Origin: Bacteroidales bacterium
GTDB taxonomy: Bacteria > Bacteroidota > Bacteroidia > Bacteroidales > UBA4181
DNA: 48,029 nt
Assembly: GCA_031271175.1 (NCBI GenBank)
Contig: JAISWE010000006.1
Location: forward strand, 1 to 48,029
Reading direction: 5' to 3'
Shown here: one piece after another, positions 27,633-37,093 of the stretch
Numbering within the stretch: position 1 is the stretch's first letter
Layout: each line of letters opens with the position of its first letter
Position numbers and translations under genes: made by a program
The notes under the pieces: generated by a model
What the model saw: the letters and a program-made list of their open reading frames with translations, nothing else
What the model was told of the DNA's origin: nothing
The model's database searches: none

Positions 27633-28658
27633 ATGAGTTTATTAGGCTTAAAAGTCATCTTGGGTTTTTTCCCCAACACCGGGAAAGTAGAAAAACGGAG
27701 AAAAAAACTCATGGGTGATTACCAACAATATAAGGAATATTCTCAATCGGAAGAATTAAGACGGTACGAATATTTGTGCAGGTACTTAAATTCGAAAGAG
27801 TTTAAAGAAATGCTGGATGATCCGGAAGCCGATGAACAAAAAATCAACTTATTAAAACAGGAATTCTATGAGATTCAGAAATCAAAAGCATTAAAACATT
27901 ATTTCAGGGAAAAAGCCGCCGAAAACCGATTTGCTCCCATCACATCGTGGAACATGAAATTGGAGGATGACTTCACGGGTGACCGGCTCAACAGCGATAC
28001 ATGGATTACCCGTTATTACCGTGGGGAAAAAGCTTTAGGGCGGAACTATACGCTGTGGGGCGATATGCAGTGCAACACCGACGGCGACAACCTGTCGGTG
28101 GCAGACTCTGTTCTTTCCATTGAAACGAGGCCGGAAAAAACGAACGGAATATCATGGCATCCGCTGGTGGGCTTTATACCCTGCGAGTTTCCCTACACAT
28201 CGGGAATTGTCAGTACGGCAAAAGCCTTCCGGTTCAGATACGGGAAAATAGAGGCAAAAATGAAAGTTCCGGCAAACAAGGCTGCGTATCATGCTTTCTG
28301 GCTGGCAAGCGACAAGGCCTTGCCGCAAATCAATATCTTTACCTATGAGAAAGGCCGATTCTACATGGGTAATTTCTGGGGTAAACTGAAGGATACGGGC
28401 GGCGCCAACAGCGATGTTACGGCTGTCACAGGCGCCTTTGCAGGGAAAAGCTACCTTTTTTCACTGGAATGGACTAAGAACAGGCTGACCTGGACGATTA
28501 ACGGTGTAACCATAAAGACCATGAAATTCGGAATACCCTCCGAACCCCTGTACATTGCGATGGCGTCGGGCGTCAGGAAAGGCAGGCAAACCCTGTCCAC
28601 TCCCGTCAAATTTGAAATTGACTGGATCCGGTATTACCAATCAAGCTACTCCTTTTAA
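27633..28658 (+). CDS. GH16-fold (concanavalin-like) protein, catalytic motif degenerate
   Basis: YTSGIVSTAKAFRFRYGKIEAKMKVPANKAAYHAFWLASDKALPQINIFTYEKG...LFSLEWTKNRLTWTINGVTIK...FEIDWIRYYQ matches GH16 topology. The expected ExDxxE site reads QINIFT. TATTTTTG -7 box at 27604-27611. Confidence 0.8.
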   Translation: MSLLGLKVILGFFPNTGKVEKRRKKLMGDYQQYKEYSQSEELRRYEYLCRYLNSKEFKEMLDDPEADEQKINLLKQEFYEIQKSKALKHYFREKAAENRFAPITSWNMKLEDDFTGDRLNSDTWITRYYRGEKALGRNYTLWGDMQCNTDGDNLSVADSVLSIETRPEKTNGISWHPLVGFIPCEFPYTSGIVSTAKAFRFRYGKIEAKMKVPANKAAYHAFWLASDKALPQINIFTYEKGRFYMGNFWGKLKDTGGANSDVTAVTGAFAGKSYLFSLEWTKNRLTWTINGVTIKTMKFGIPSEPLYIAMASGVRKGRQTLSTPVKFEIDWIRYYQSSYSF

Positions 28659-28673
28659 ATTTGATACCTTATA

Positions 28674-29759
28674 ATGAGCAATTTATCAAATGAAATGATT
28701 TTTTTATTGTCGGCGGCAGTTTCTTTTCTGGTGACTTTTTATTCCATACCTCCCATCGTGCGGGTTTCACAAAAGAAACGCATCTTCGACGAGCCTTGCC
28801 AGCGGAAAAGCCACACCCGCAAAATCCCCATAGTGGGAGGGGTAGCCATTTTTTTCGGATTCACCGTGTCCGCCGGATCATTCATCAGCTATCAGCATGT
28901 TCCGTCGTTGCAATACATCCTGGTAGCCTGCATCATCATCTTTTTTATCGGCCTGAATGACGACATGGTGTCGATTGCTCCCATGAAAAAGCTATTAGGG
29001 CAAATTGCCGCCGCTCTGGTGGTTGCCATCCCCGGAAAAGTACGATTGACCAGCCTGCACGAATTTATGGGCATCGGCTATATCCCGCCGAGCATCAGCA
29101 TTCTGCTGACGATCTTTGTGATCATTGTTATTATCAACAGTTTAAACCTGATTGACGGTGTGGACGGGCTGGCAGCCTCCATAGGAATGCTCACCACTTC
29201 GTTTTTCGGAGTCTGGTTTTTCCTTTCGGGCAATCCGCAATACAGCCTGCTTTCGGCAGCTATCTTCGGTACGCTGGTCGCCTTTTTCGGATATAACGTC
29301 TTTGGGTCCAAAAACAAAATTTTCATGGGCGACAGCGGCTCCCTGCTGGTGGGTTTCCTGATAGCCGTGCAGGTGATTTTTTTCAATGAAAAAAACATCG
29401 GACTCACCTCCGCGTTTGCCATCAAGTCGGCGCCAGCGGTTTCCTTCGTTGTCCTGATCATCCCCCTGTACGACACCATCCGCGTGTTCATTATCAGAAT
29501 ATTGCGGGGACGATCGCCTTTTCAAGCCGACAAAAACCATATTCACCATCTCCTGCTGAAATTGGGGTATACGCACCTCCAAACCACCTTGCTGATGCTG
29601 TTGACCAACATCTGTTTCATTATTTTGGTGCTATGTATGCAAAACACAGGGCTTATACAAATGATGCTGATAACGATGACGATAGCCACTGTTATTTCTT
29701 CCATTTTGGAACACCGCGTGCGCAAACACAATCATCCGGGCGAGGTGCTCAAAAGGTAA
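28674..29759 (+). CDS. MraY/WecA-like UDP-sugar:undecaprenyl-phosphate glycosyl-1-phosphate transferase
   Basis: RKSHTRKIPIVGGVAIFFGF, INSLNLIDGVDGLAASIGM, NKIFMGDSGSLLVGFLIA, DKNHIHHLLLKLGYTH. Confidence 0.93.
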   Translation: MSNLSNEMIFLLSAAVSFLVTFYSIPPIVRVSQKKRIFDEPCQRKSHTRKIPIVGGVAIFFGFTVSAGSFISYQHVPSLQYILVACIIIFFIGLNDDMVSIAPMKKLLGQIAAALVVAIPGKVRLTSLHEFMGIGYIPPSISILLTIFVIIVIINSLNLIDGVDGLAASIGMLTTSFFGVWFFLSGNPQYSLLSAAIFGTLVAFFGYNVFGSKNKIFMGDSGSLLVGFLIAVQVIFFNEKNIGLTSAFAIKSAPAVSFVVLIIPLYDTIRVFIIRILRGRSPFQADKNHIHHLLLKLGYTHLQTTLLMLLTNICFIILVLCMQNTGLIQMMLITMTIATVISSILEHRVRKHNHPGEVLKR

Positions 29760-29763
29760 TCGC

Positions 29764-30651
29764 ATGGACAGTTCATTTTTCAACGAGGCAAAGCGTGTTT
29801 TCAAAGCATGGGACATGTTGATGCGGATCATTGCCGTAAATGTGGCCGTGTTTGTGCTCTACCATGTGATTCATCTCTTTTTCATCCTCTTTGCGATAGA
29901 GGACAGGTTTACCATCGGCGCATGGCTGGCTGCTCCGGCGGATGTTTCCGAGCTTGTACGCCGTCCGTGGACAGTCGTATCCTACATGTTCTTCCACACC
30001 GAATGGCTGCACATCCTGTTCAATATGTTGTGGCTGTTCTGGTTCGGGCGGATTTTCCGGCGTTATTTCGACAGGAATCTCCTGTTCAATGTATATTTGC
30101 TGGGCGGTTTGGCGGGCGTATTCCTGTATGTCTTTTCCTACAATGTTTTTCCAGTTTTTTCTCTGGCGCGCCACACCTCTGTTCTACTGGGAGCGTCGGC
30201 GGGAGTGCTTGCCGTAGTGACCGGGATAGCCTGCTATGTGCCCAATTACAAAATCAACCTGCTGTTCTTCGGGCCGGTACGGCTGATTTACATTGCTGTT
30301 GCTTCGATAGTACTCGACCTGGTATCCATTTCCATGAACGAAAACATGGGTGGCAACATCGCCCACTTGGGAGGTGCTTTTTTCGGATGGATTTTTGCCG
30401 TGAACATTCGCCGGCGGAAAGATATCACTTCCTGGCTGACAAGGCTTCGGACAACCTGCCGGTCATGGTTCAGGAAAAAACCGAAGCTGAAAGTTCATTA
30501 CCATGAAACGCCTGCCAGTGACTGGGATTACAACAAACAAAAAAAAGAACAGCAAGAAGAGATCGACTATATCTTAGACAAAATTTCCAAAGGAGGCTAC
30601 GAATCCCTGACCCAGCGGGAAAAGGAAATATTGTTTCGTCAAAAAAAATGA
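29764..30651 (+). CDS. rhomboid family intramembrane serine protease
   Basis: FFHTEWLHILFNMLWLFWFG, catalytic LLGASAGVLAV (Ser) and NIAHLGGAFFGW (His). Confidence 0.93.
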   Translation: MDSSFFNEAKRVFKAWDMLMRIIAVNVAVFVLYHVIHLFFILFAIEDRFTIGAWLAAPADVSELVRRPWTVVSYMFFHTEWLHILFNMLWLFWFGRIFRRYFDRNLLFNVYLLGGLAGVFLYVFSYNVFPVFSLARHTSVLLGASAGVLAVVTGIACYVPNYKINLLFFGPVRLIYIAVASIVLDLVSISMNENMGGNIAHLGGAFFGWIFAVNIRRRKDITSWLTRLRTTCRSWFRKKPKLKVHYHETPASDWDYNKQKKEQQEEIDYILDKISKGGYESLTQREKEILFRQKK

Positions 30652-30655
30652 TGCC

Positions 30656-31726
30656 ATGCGAAAGTTCCTCCGTATCATCTTCCTTGTTCTCAATCTGGCC
30701 GTGGCCACAGGATTGCTGCTCTCCTATCTTTGCTGCCGGATAGGGCCTGAAAAAGTCTGGTGGCTCGGTTTCTTCGGGTTGGCATATTTTTACCTTCTTG
30801 TATCCAACCTCGCTTTCATCGTCATTTGGGTTTTCGGCAAAAAGAAAAAATACTTGCTGATTTCTCTGCTGGCGGTATTGCCGGGATGGGGCGTCACCGA
30901 ACGCAACATCCGCCTGTGGGGGAAGGAACTGCCGGAAGGCCTGCAAAGCAAAAGCATCGACATGCTGTCGTTTAACGTGCACATGTTCCGGCAAAAAAAC
31001 GGCACCCAGAGAAACGGCGATTCGCTGCACATCGTTGACTTCTTCGCTGACGCGAAGCCGGACATCCTTTGCTTGCAGGAATTTGCAGCAGACCTGCAAA
31101 ATGAAATCGGCCAACGGACAGACATGCCCTATCTCCATACCGAACTGTCGCACAGAATGTACGGCATTGCCACCTACAGCCGGTTTCCGATTGTGGCGAA
31201 AAAAAGAATCTATTCCGACGGATCCATCAATATGTGCATGTACACCGATGTTGCCATAAGGAACGATACCCTTCGGGTGTTCAACATCCACCTGAAATCC
31301 ATCGGATTCAGCATCCGACAGTGGGATTTGCTCGAAAACGCCATCCGCATGGAATACGATACCACCACCATGACAACCGTCCGGGACATCATCCGGAGAA
31401 TGGCGACTACCGCTGTGAACCGTTCCGCGCAAGTGGAAATCATCAGGCAATACATCAGGCGGTCGCCTTATCCGGTAATTATCTGCGGCGATTTCAACGA
31501 CCCGCCGGTTTCCTATTCCTACCGAACAGTACGCGGCAACTGCAAGGATGCTTTTGTAGAAGCCGGATGCGGTATCAGCGCCACCTACAACATCGGGCAA
31601 CTTTCGAGGCAACGCATCGACTATATCCTCCATTCACCCGTTTTCGACGCCTACAGCTACCAATGCCCCCGCGTAAACCTCTCCGACCACTATCCGGTGA
31701 TGTGTAAACTGGTGAAAAAAGAATAA
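30656..31726 (+). CDS. endonuclease/exonuclease/phosphatase family protein
   Basis: MLSFNVHMF, CLQEF, VIICGDFNDPPVSYSYRTVRG, QRIDYILHSPVF, LSDHYPVMCKL motifs; N-terminal TM helices. Confidence 0.92.
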   Translation: MRKFLRIIFLVLNLAVATGLLLSYLCCRIGPEKVWWLGFFGLAYFYLLVSNLAFIVIWVFGKKKKYLLISLLAVLPGWGVTERNIRLWGKELPEGLQSKSIDMLSFNVHMFRQKNGTQRNGDSLHIVDFFADAKPDILCLQEFAADLQNEIGQRTDMPYLHTELSHRMYGIATYSRFPIVAKKRIYSDGSINMCMYTDVAIRNDTLRVFNIHLKSIGFSIRQWDLLENAIRMEYDTTTMTTVRDIIRRMATTAVNRSAQVEIIRQYIRRSPYPVIICGDFNDPPVSYSYRTVRGNCKDAFVEAGCGISATYNIGQLSRQRIDYILHSPVFDAYSYQCPRVNLSDHYPVMCKLVKKE

Positions 31727-31763
31727 CTTTCGGCGCTTATGCCGTGTACGCCATAAAATCCCG

Positions 31764-32654
31764 CTATAAGGTTCCCCGCATAAATACGCCCAGCGGCAAT
31801 CGCCTCCCCGCCCTGTCGCAGACCGACAATTCGCCACATTCGCCCTTGATGGCAGGAAAGTATGCCTCGACGAGATTTTCGGCTACCCGAGGGGAAAAGC
31901 CCATGGAATACAGGTTCAATACGATAAACGACTGTTGCGGAACGAGAAGTTGCCGGCACTGTGCCATCAGTTCGTTGATGCCTTCTTCCAGTATCCATTT
32001 TTCGCCGGCCGGCCCGCGGCCGTATGCAGGCGGATCGAGAATGATGCCGTGGTATCGCCTGCCGCGCCTGACTTCTCGCCCGACGTATTTCAGCGCGTCC
32101 TCAACAACCCACCGGATGCCGGACAGTCGGCTGGCTTCCATGTTTTCGCGCCCCCAGTTGATGACCTGTCGCACGGCATCCACATGGACGACTTCCGCGC
32201 CGGCCGCCCGCGCCGCCAGTGAAGCGCCTCCGGTGTATGCAAAAAGATTCAACGTTTGCGGACAGGCCTCCGAACAACGGCAAACCGTATCGTAGATGTA
32301 ATTCCAGTTGACGGCCTGTTCGGGAAAAATACCCACATGTTTGAATGTCGTTAATCCCAACCGGAAACGCAACTGCATGTTTCCGTACCGGTAATTGATT
32401 TGCCATTGTTGCGCCATGCCGGCACCGAGCTTCCATTCGCCGCGTTCGCCGTCACCGGGAGAGCCGTTTTCTCTGCGAAAGACAGCCGCTGCTTTTCCCC
32501 ATTCTTCCGGCGGAAGGGACTTGGGCCATATCGCTTGCGGTTCAGGCCGCACCAGCAGATATTTACCGAAACGTTCGAGCTTTTCGAATCCGCCCGTATC
32601 CATCAGTTCATAATCCTCCCACTGCGGGGAAAAGAGATTTACAGTGTTTGACAT
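31764..32654 (-). CDS. class I SAM-dependent rRNA methyltransferase (RlmI-like)
   Basis: TLNLFAYTGGASLAARAAGAEVVHVDA, IILDPPAYGRGP motifs. Confidence 0.85.
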   Translation of the reverse strand: MSNTVNLFSPQWEDYELMDTGGFEKLERFGKYLLVRPEPQAIWPKSLPPEEWGKAAAVFRRENGSPGDGERGEWKLGAGMAQQWQINYRYGNMQLRFRLGLTTFKHVGIFPEQAVNWNYIYDTVCRCSEACPQTLNLFAYTGGASLAARAAGAEVVHVDAVRQVINWGRENMEASRLSGIRWVVEDALKYVGREVRRGRRYHGIILDPPAYGRGPAGEKWILEEGINELMAQCRQLLVPQQSFIVLNLYSMGFSPRVAENLVEAYFPAIKGECGELSVCDRAGRRLPLGVFMRGTL

Positions 32655-32669
32655 GTCGAAAGCGTTATT

Positions 32670-33023
32670 TTATCCGTTATCCCCGCTGTTCAGATGTTCG
32701 CTCAGTTCATGCACCAGCAGGGAGATACCATCGCACAAACGCTCGGTGCTTCGGACTAAATGTTCCGCATCCGTTTCCGGCATGTTTTTTTCAATTTCCC
32801 TTGCCATTTTTTGCAGGCGGGAAGCGCCGACATATCCCAGCCCTGCCACTAATTGGTGGGCGATTCCGGCGATGCCTTCCCGGTTGTTTGAGGATACCAT
32901 TTGCCGTATTTTTCCGGTATGGCCGACGGCATTCTCAATGAATACGGCAATCAGCCGGTGGCAAAGTTCCGTATCGCCGTTGCAGACCTCTTTGATCTTT
33001 TCCAGATTGTAGCCTTTTTTCAT
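32670..33023 (-). CDS. Hpt domain-containing protein
   Basis: IAHQLVAGLGYVGASRLQKMAREIE aligns with the Hpt phospho-His motif AHxLKGxxxxxGAxxL. Confidence 0.75.
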   Translation of the reverse strand: MKKGYNLEKIKEVCNGDTELCHRLIAVFIENAVGHTGKIRQMVSSNNREGIAGIAHQLVAGLGYVGASRLQKMAREIEKNMPETDAEHLVRSTERLCDGISLLVHELSEHLNSGDNG

Positions 33024-33032
33024 AAGCGACGT

Positions 33033-34361
33033 TTATTGTTTCGGCATGTTACGCATCATTTTTGCCACTTTTGTCTTATCCGTCATCATGTGCATCATCT
33101 TCCGGGTTTCGTCGAACTGCTTGATGAGGCGATTGACCTCCTGAATCTGCGTTCCGCTTCCCTTTGCGATGCGCATCCGCCGGCTACCGTTGAGTATGGC
33201 GGGAGTGCTTCTTTCCGTCGGCGTCATGGAACGGATGATGGCTTCAATATTTTTGAAAGCGTTGTCGTCGATGTCCAGGTTACGAATGGCTTTCCCCATG
33301 CCGGGAATCATGGAGGCAAGGTCCTTCAGGTTGCCCATTTTTTTGATTTGCTGAATCTGACCGAGAAAATCTTCGAAATCGAATTTGTTTTTGGCGATTT
33401 TTTTTTGCAGCCGGCGGGCTTCTTCTTCGTTGAACTGTTCCTGCGCCTTTTCGACGAGCGAAACGATGTCGCCTTTGCCGAGGATCCGGTCGGCCATGCG
33501 TTCCGGATGGAAGACGTCCAGCGCTTCCATTTTTTCGCCCGAACTGATGAACTTGACCGGCTTGTGCACCACCGACATGATGGAAATGGCGGCTCCGCCG
33601 CGAGTGTCGCCGTCGAGCTTGGTCAGTACCACCCCGTTGAAGTCCAGCCGCTCGTTAAATTCCCTGGCCGTATGGACGGCGTCCTGACCGGTCATGGCAT
33701 CCACTACGAAGAGAATTTCTTCGGGCGCAACGGCTTTCCTGATGGCGGCAATTTCGTTCATCATTTCCTGATCAACCGCCAGCCGGCCTGCCGTATCTAT
33801 AATCACCGTGTTGAAGCCGTGCTGCCGGGCATGACGGACGGCATTTTCGGCTATCTTCACCGGATTCCCCGCTCCTTCCTCCGCATATACGGGCGCAGAT
33901 ACCTGTTCGCCGAGTATTTTCAACTGTTCGACAGCGGCAGGACGATACACGTCGCAAGCGACCAGCAGCACGGAACGCCCCCTTTTGCTTTTCAGGAAGT
34001 GGGCAAGTTTGCCGCTGAAGGTCGTCTTGCCGGAACCCTGCAAACCTGCAATGAGTATGACCGCCGGACTGCCTTTCAGGCTGATGTCCTTCGACTGCCC
34101 CCCCATCAGCAACGCCAGTTCGTCACGGGTTATCTTGATCAGCATTTCACCGGGCTGCACCGATGAAAGCACGCTCATCCCCAAAGCCTTCTCCTTGACG
34201 GAATCCGTAAACTCCTTGGCAATTTTGTAATTCACGTCCGCATCCAACAATGCCTTGCGAACTTCCTTCAGCGTTTCGGCAACATTAATCTCCGTAATCC
34301 GCCCCTGCCCTTTCAGCGTCTTAAACGCGCGCTCCAACTTGTCCGATAAATTTTCAAACAT
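33033..34361 (-). CDS. ffh: signal recognition particle protein Ffh
   Basis: ILIAGLQGSGKTTFSGKLA, DVYRPAAVEQL, DTAGRLAVDQEMM, TKLDGDTRGGAAIS, M-domain SRRMRIAKGSGT. Confidence 0.97.
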   Translation of the reverse strand: MFENLSDKLERAFKTLKGQGRITEINVAETLKEVRKALLDADVNYKIAKEFTDSVKEKALGMSVLSSVQPGEMLIKITRDELALLMGGQSKDISLKGSPAVILIAGLQGSGKTTFSGKLAHFLKSKRGRSVLLVACDVYRPAAVEQLKILGEQVSAPVYAEEGAGNPVKIAENAVRHARQHGFNTVIIDTAGRLAVDQEMMNEIAAIRKAVAPEEILFVVDAMTGQDAVHTAREFNERLDFNGVVLTKLDGDTRGGAAISIMSVVHKPVKFISSGEKMEALDVFHPERMADRILGKGDIVSLVEKAQEQFNEEEARRLQKKIAKNKFDFEDFLGQIQQIKKMGNLKDLASMIPGMGKAIRNLDIDDNAFKNIEAIIRSMTPTERSTPAILNGSRRMRIAKGSGTQIQEVNRLIKQFDETRKMMHMMTDKTKVAKMMRNMPKQ

Positions 34362-34446
34362 ATTTTTCCGAATTAAACCGGGTACAAAATTATAATTTTG
34401 TCAGGAATTAAAAAAATCCATGTATATTTGCTTCATTTTTCAAGCT

Positions 34447-35157
34447 ATGATAAAGTGTATCGTTATTGATGACGACAGTTTTGTGAGGAAGCTGACAGAG
34501 TTCTTTATCTCCAGGGTAAAGTCGCTGCATCTTCTTCATTCGCTGGATAATGCGGAAAAGGCAGTGGATATCCTACAGTCGCGCGAACAGATAGACCTGA
34601 TTTTCCTCGATATCGAAATGAACGGCATGAACGGCATTGATTTCCTCAACCTGCTGGAGAAGCCCCCCCAAATTATCATCATCTCCTCCAAGGAAAAATA
34701 CGCCATCAAGGCCTTCGAATACAATGTTACCGATTACCTCCTCAAACCCTTTACCTACGTCCGTTTCCTGAAAGCGGTGGATAAGGTCGTAAAAAAACTG
34801 GCCTTGCAGGCAACCGGTACCTATAACCCCAGCGAAGAAATATTCATCAAGCACCATTCCTCCATGGTAAGGCTGAAATACAACGAAATCATGTGGGTAG
34901 AAGCAATGGAAAACTATGTCGTTTTCAACACGTTTACGGAACGGTTTACGATCCACGCCACCATGAAATCCATCGAAAAAAAACTCCCCGCAGAAACATT
35001 TGTCCGCACACACCGTTCGTTTATCGTCAATCTTAATTGCGTCAGCTGCATTGAAGACCACTCCATTGTCATCAAAACCAAAGACGGCGTCAACCATATT
35101 TCCATAGGAAAAATGTACAAGGAGAACCTGATGAAAAACATAACCATATTACCATAA
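34447..35157 (+). CDS. LytTR family DNA-binding response regulator
   Basis: Receiver residues VIDDDS, FLDIEMNGMNGID, YLLKPF; LytTR motif FVRTHRSFIVNLNCVSCIE. Confidence 0.92.
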   Translation: MIKCIVIDDDSFVRKLTEFFISRVKSLHLLHSLDNAEKAVDILQSREQIDLIFLDIEMNGMNGIDFLNLLEKPPQIIIISSKEKYAIKAFEYNVTDYLLKPFTYVRFLKAVDKVVKKLALQATGTYNPSEEIFIKHHSSMVRLKYNEIMWVEAMENYVVFNTFTERFTIHATMKSIEKKLPAETFVRTHRSFIVNLNCVSCIEDHSIVIKTKDGVNHISIGKMYKENLMKNITILP

Positions 35158-35160
35158 GCC

Positions 35161-36102
35161 ATGATACCGGCATTTGACGCGAAAAAACCCGGACATCTCC
35201 TCTGCCTGTGCCTCCTTGCGGGAACGATCTCCGGCTTTTCCAGCCGGGCGACGGCGCAGGAAACGCCCTCGGCAATGCTTCGCAGCGAACGGCAAATTCT
35301 GCAACTGATGAACGAGATAAAAGACCTGAAAGACGACAGCCTCGCCATCCGCAAACACATCGAAGTGGAACAACTGCTGGCCAAAATCCTGATTCTGCCG
35401 GAAGCCTACCTCTATCCCTTCGATTCCCTGACCATGACCGGACGGCTCTATGCTCCCGATCGGACTTTCAGGCTGATCAACTGGAATCACGCCTTTCAGG
35501 ACGGAACACAGCGCCATTTCGGACTGATTGCCGTACCCACGGGAGGCGAACTGAACACGGTCATCTGGCTGACCGACCGCTCGGACTCCATCCAGCAGCC
35601 CGAACAGCAAATCCTTTCCGCCGACGACTGGTACGGGGCGCTCTACTACAGAATCATCGGCGCACGCACCGCCGACGACGGCAAACTGTATTATACCCTG
35701 CTGGGAGTAGATATGAACCGGTGGGAAACAAAAAAGAAAATCATCGAAGTCCTTTCTTTCGGCAAAAACGGAACCACCGTACAGTTCGGCGCACCCCTCA
35801 TCGAATTTAACGGATGGACGAAAAAACGCCTGGTTTTCGAATTTTCCTCGCAGCAAACCATGTATCTGGAATACAACAAAAGAAAAAAACGGATCGAAAT
35901 GGACCACCTTGCACCTCCCATGCCCTACATGCTGGGACAGTACGAATACTACGGCCCCGACGGACGGACAGACGGCCTGAAATTCGTCCGCAGGCATTGG
36001 AAACACCGCAAAAACATATCCATCCGCAAAATCAGGAAAAAACCCGTACCGCCGGAATTTCAACTGGGCAAACCCATGACACGCAGCGGAGAAGAAGAAT
36101 AA
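35161..36102 (+). CDS. conserved hypothetical secreted protein
   Basis: Signal peptide ending RATAQ; single long ORF in an operon-like run between the LytTR regulator and nadK. Confidence 0.7.
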   Translation: MIPAFDAKKPGHLLCLCLLAGTISGFSSRATAQETPSAMLRSERQILQLMNEIKDLKDDSLAIRKHIEVEQLLAKILILPEAYLYPFDSLTMTGRLYAPDRTFRLINWNHAFQDGTQRHFGLIAVPTGGELNTVIWLTDRSDSIQQPEQQILSADDWYGALYYRIIGARTADDGKLYYTLLGVDMNRWETKKKIIEVLSFGKNGTTVQFGAPLIEFNGWTKKRLVFEFSSQQTMYLEYNKRKKRIEMDHLAPPMPYMLGQYEYYGPDGRTDGLKFVRRHWKHRKNISIRKIRKKPVPPEFQLGKPMTRSGEEE

Positions 36103-36121
36103 ATCCCAAAACCACCATCCC

Positions 36122-36979
36122 ATGCACGCAGCCATTTTCGGAAAAGTCATCAACGAACGGAATGCGGCGCTGATTTGCCGCATGATCCGCATACTGAAAG
36201 CAGACAACGTCTTTCTCCACCACTCTCTTTTCGCACGCCTCAGCCACATGCCGGAAATCGGGCAGGCAGCAGGCACCTTCTCCTCCTGCCACGACCTGCC
36301 CGACAGCATCGCCTGCTTTTTCAGCGTAGGCGGCGACGGCACTTTTCTGGAATCAGTCCGCTTTGTCGGCAACAGCGGAATACCCATTGCCGGCGTCAAC
36401 AGCGGCCGGCTCGGATTTCTGGCAACCATCGCCGAAGAACAGCTGCAGGATGCCATCGAACGCCTGGCAAACGGCAACATGCCGGTAGAAGAACGCAGCC
36501 TGCTCGCCGTGAGCGGCAACACCCCGGCCGGCAACTTCCCCTGCGCCCTGAACGACGTGGTAGTACAGAAAAAAGCCGGTCTGATCACCGTTCACGTATG
36601 GTGCAACGACGAATTTCTCAACTCCTACTGGGCAGACGGACTCATCATCGCCACACCCACAGGATCCTCCGCCTATTCAATGAGCGTGGGAGGCCCCATC
36701 GTAGCGCCCGCATCCAAAAACTTCATCATCTCCCCCATCGCCCCGCACAACCTGACGGTACGCCCGCTGGTCATCCCAGACAACGCACGCCTGAAACTGA
36801 AAATCGACGGCAGAACGAACGCATACACCCTCTCCGTCGATTCACGCTCGTACGACTGCCCCATCCAAACAGAAATAACCGTCGAACGCGCCGGATTCAC
36901 CGTAAAAACCGTCAACCCTCTCCCCTTTTACACCACCCTGCGCAACAAACTGATGTGGGGAGAAGACAAAAGAAACTGA
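36122..36979 (+). CDS. nadK: NAD kinase
   Basis: FSVGGDGTFLESVRFVG (GGDGT), GVNSGRLGFLA, ALNDVVVQ, WADGLIIATPTGSSAYSMSVGGPIV. Confidence 0.95.
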   Translation: MHAAIFGKVINERNAALICRMIRILKADNVFLHHSLFARLSHMPEIGQAAGTFSSCHDLPDSIACFFSVGGDGTFLESVRFVGNSGIPIAGVNSGRLGFLATIAEEQLQDAIERLANGNMPVEERSLLAVSGNTPAGNFPCALNDVVVQKKAGLITVHVWCNDEFLNSYWADGLIIATPTGSSAYSMSVGGPIVAPASKNFIISPIAPHNLTVRPLVIPDNARLKLKIDGRTNAYTLSVDSRSYDCPIQTEITVERAGFTVKTVNPLPFYTTLRNKLMWGEDKRN

Positions 36980-37093
36980 GGTAATCCGTTATTCCTTTCC
37001 GGGAAGACAATCTTCGCGCGGTTGGATTCAATATTTCCTTCGGGGGCGACAATCCCGGAAATAAATTGTATTTTTGTGCAAAATATTTTGACA

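Noticed and set aside
32901-34166. 421-aa antisense ORF over ffh
   Set aside because: ffh is unambiguous on the minus strand; this is a shadow ORF.
35149-36588. 479-aa antisense ORF over the hypothetical protein and nadK
   Set aside because: It spans two sense genes and their junction; nadK motifs confirm the sense strand.
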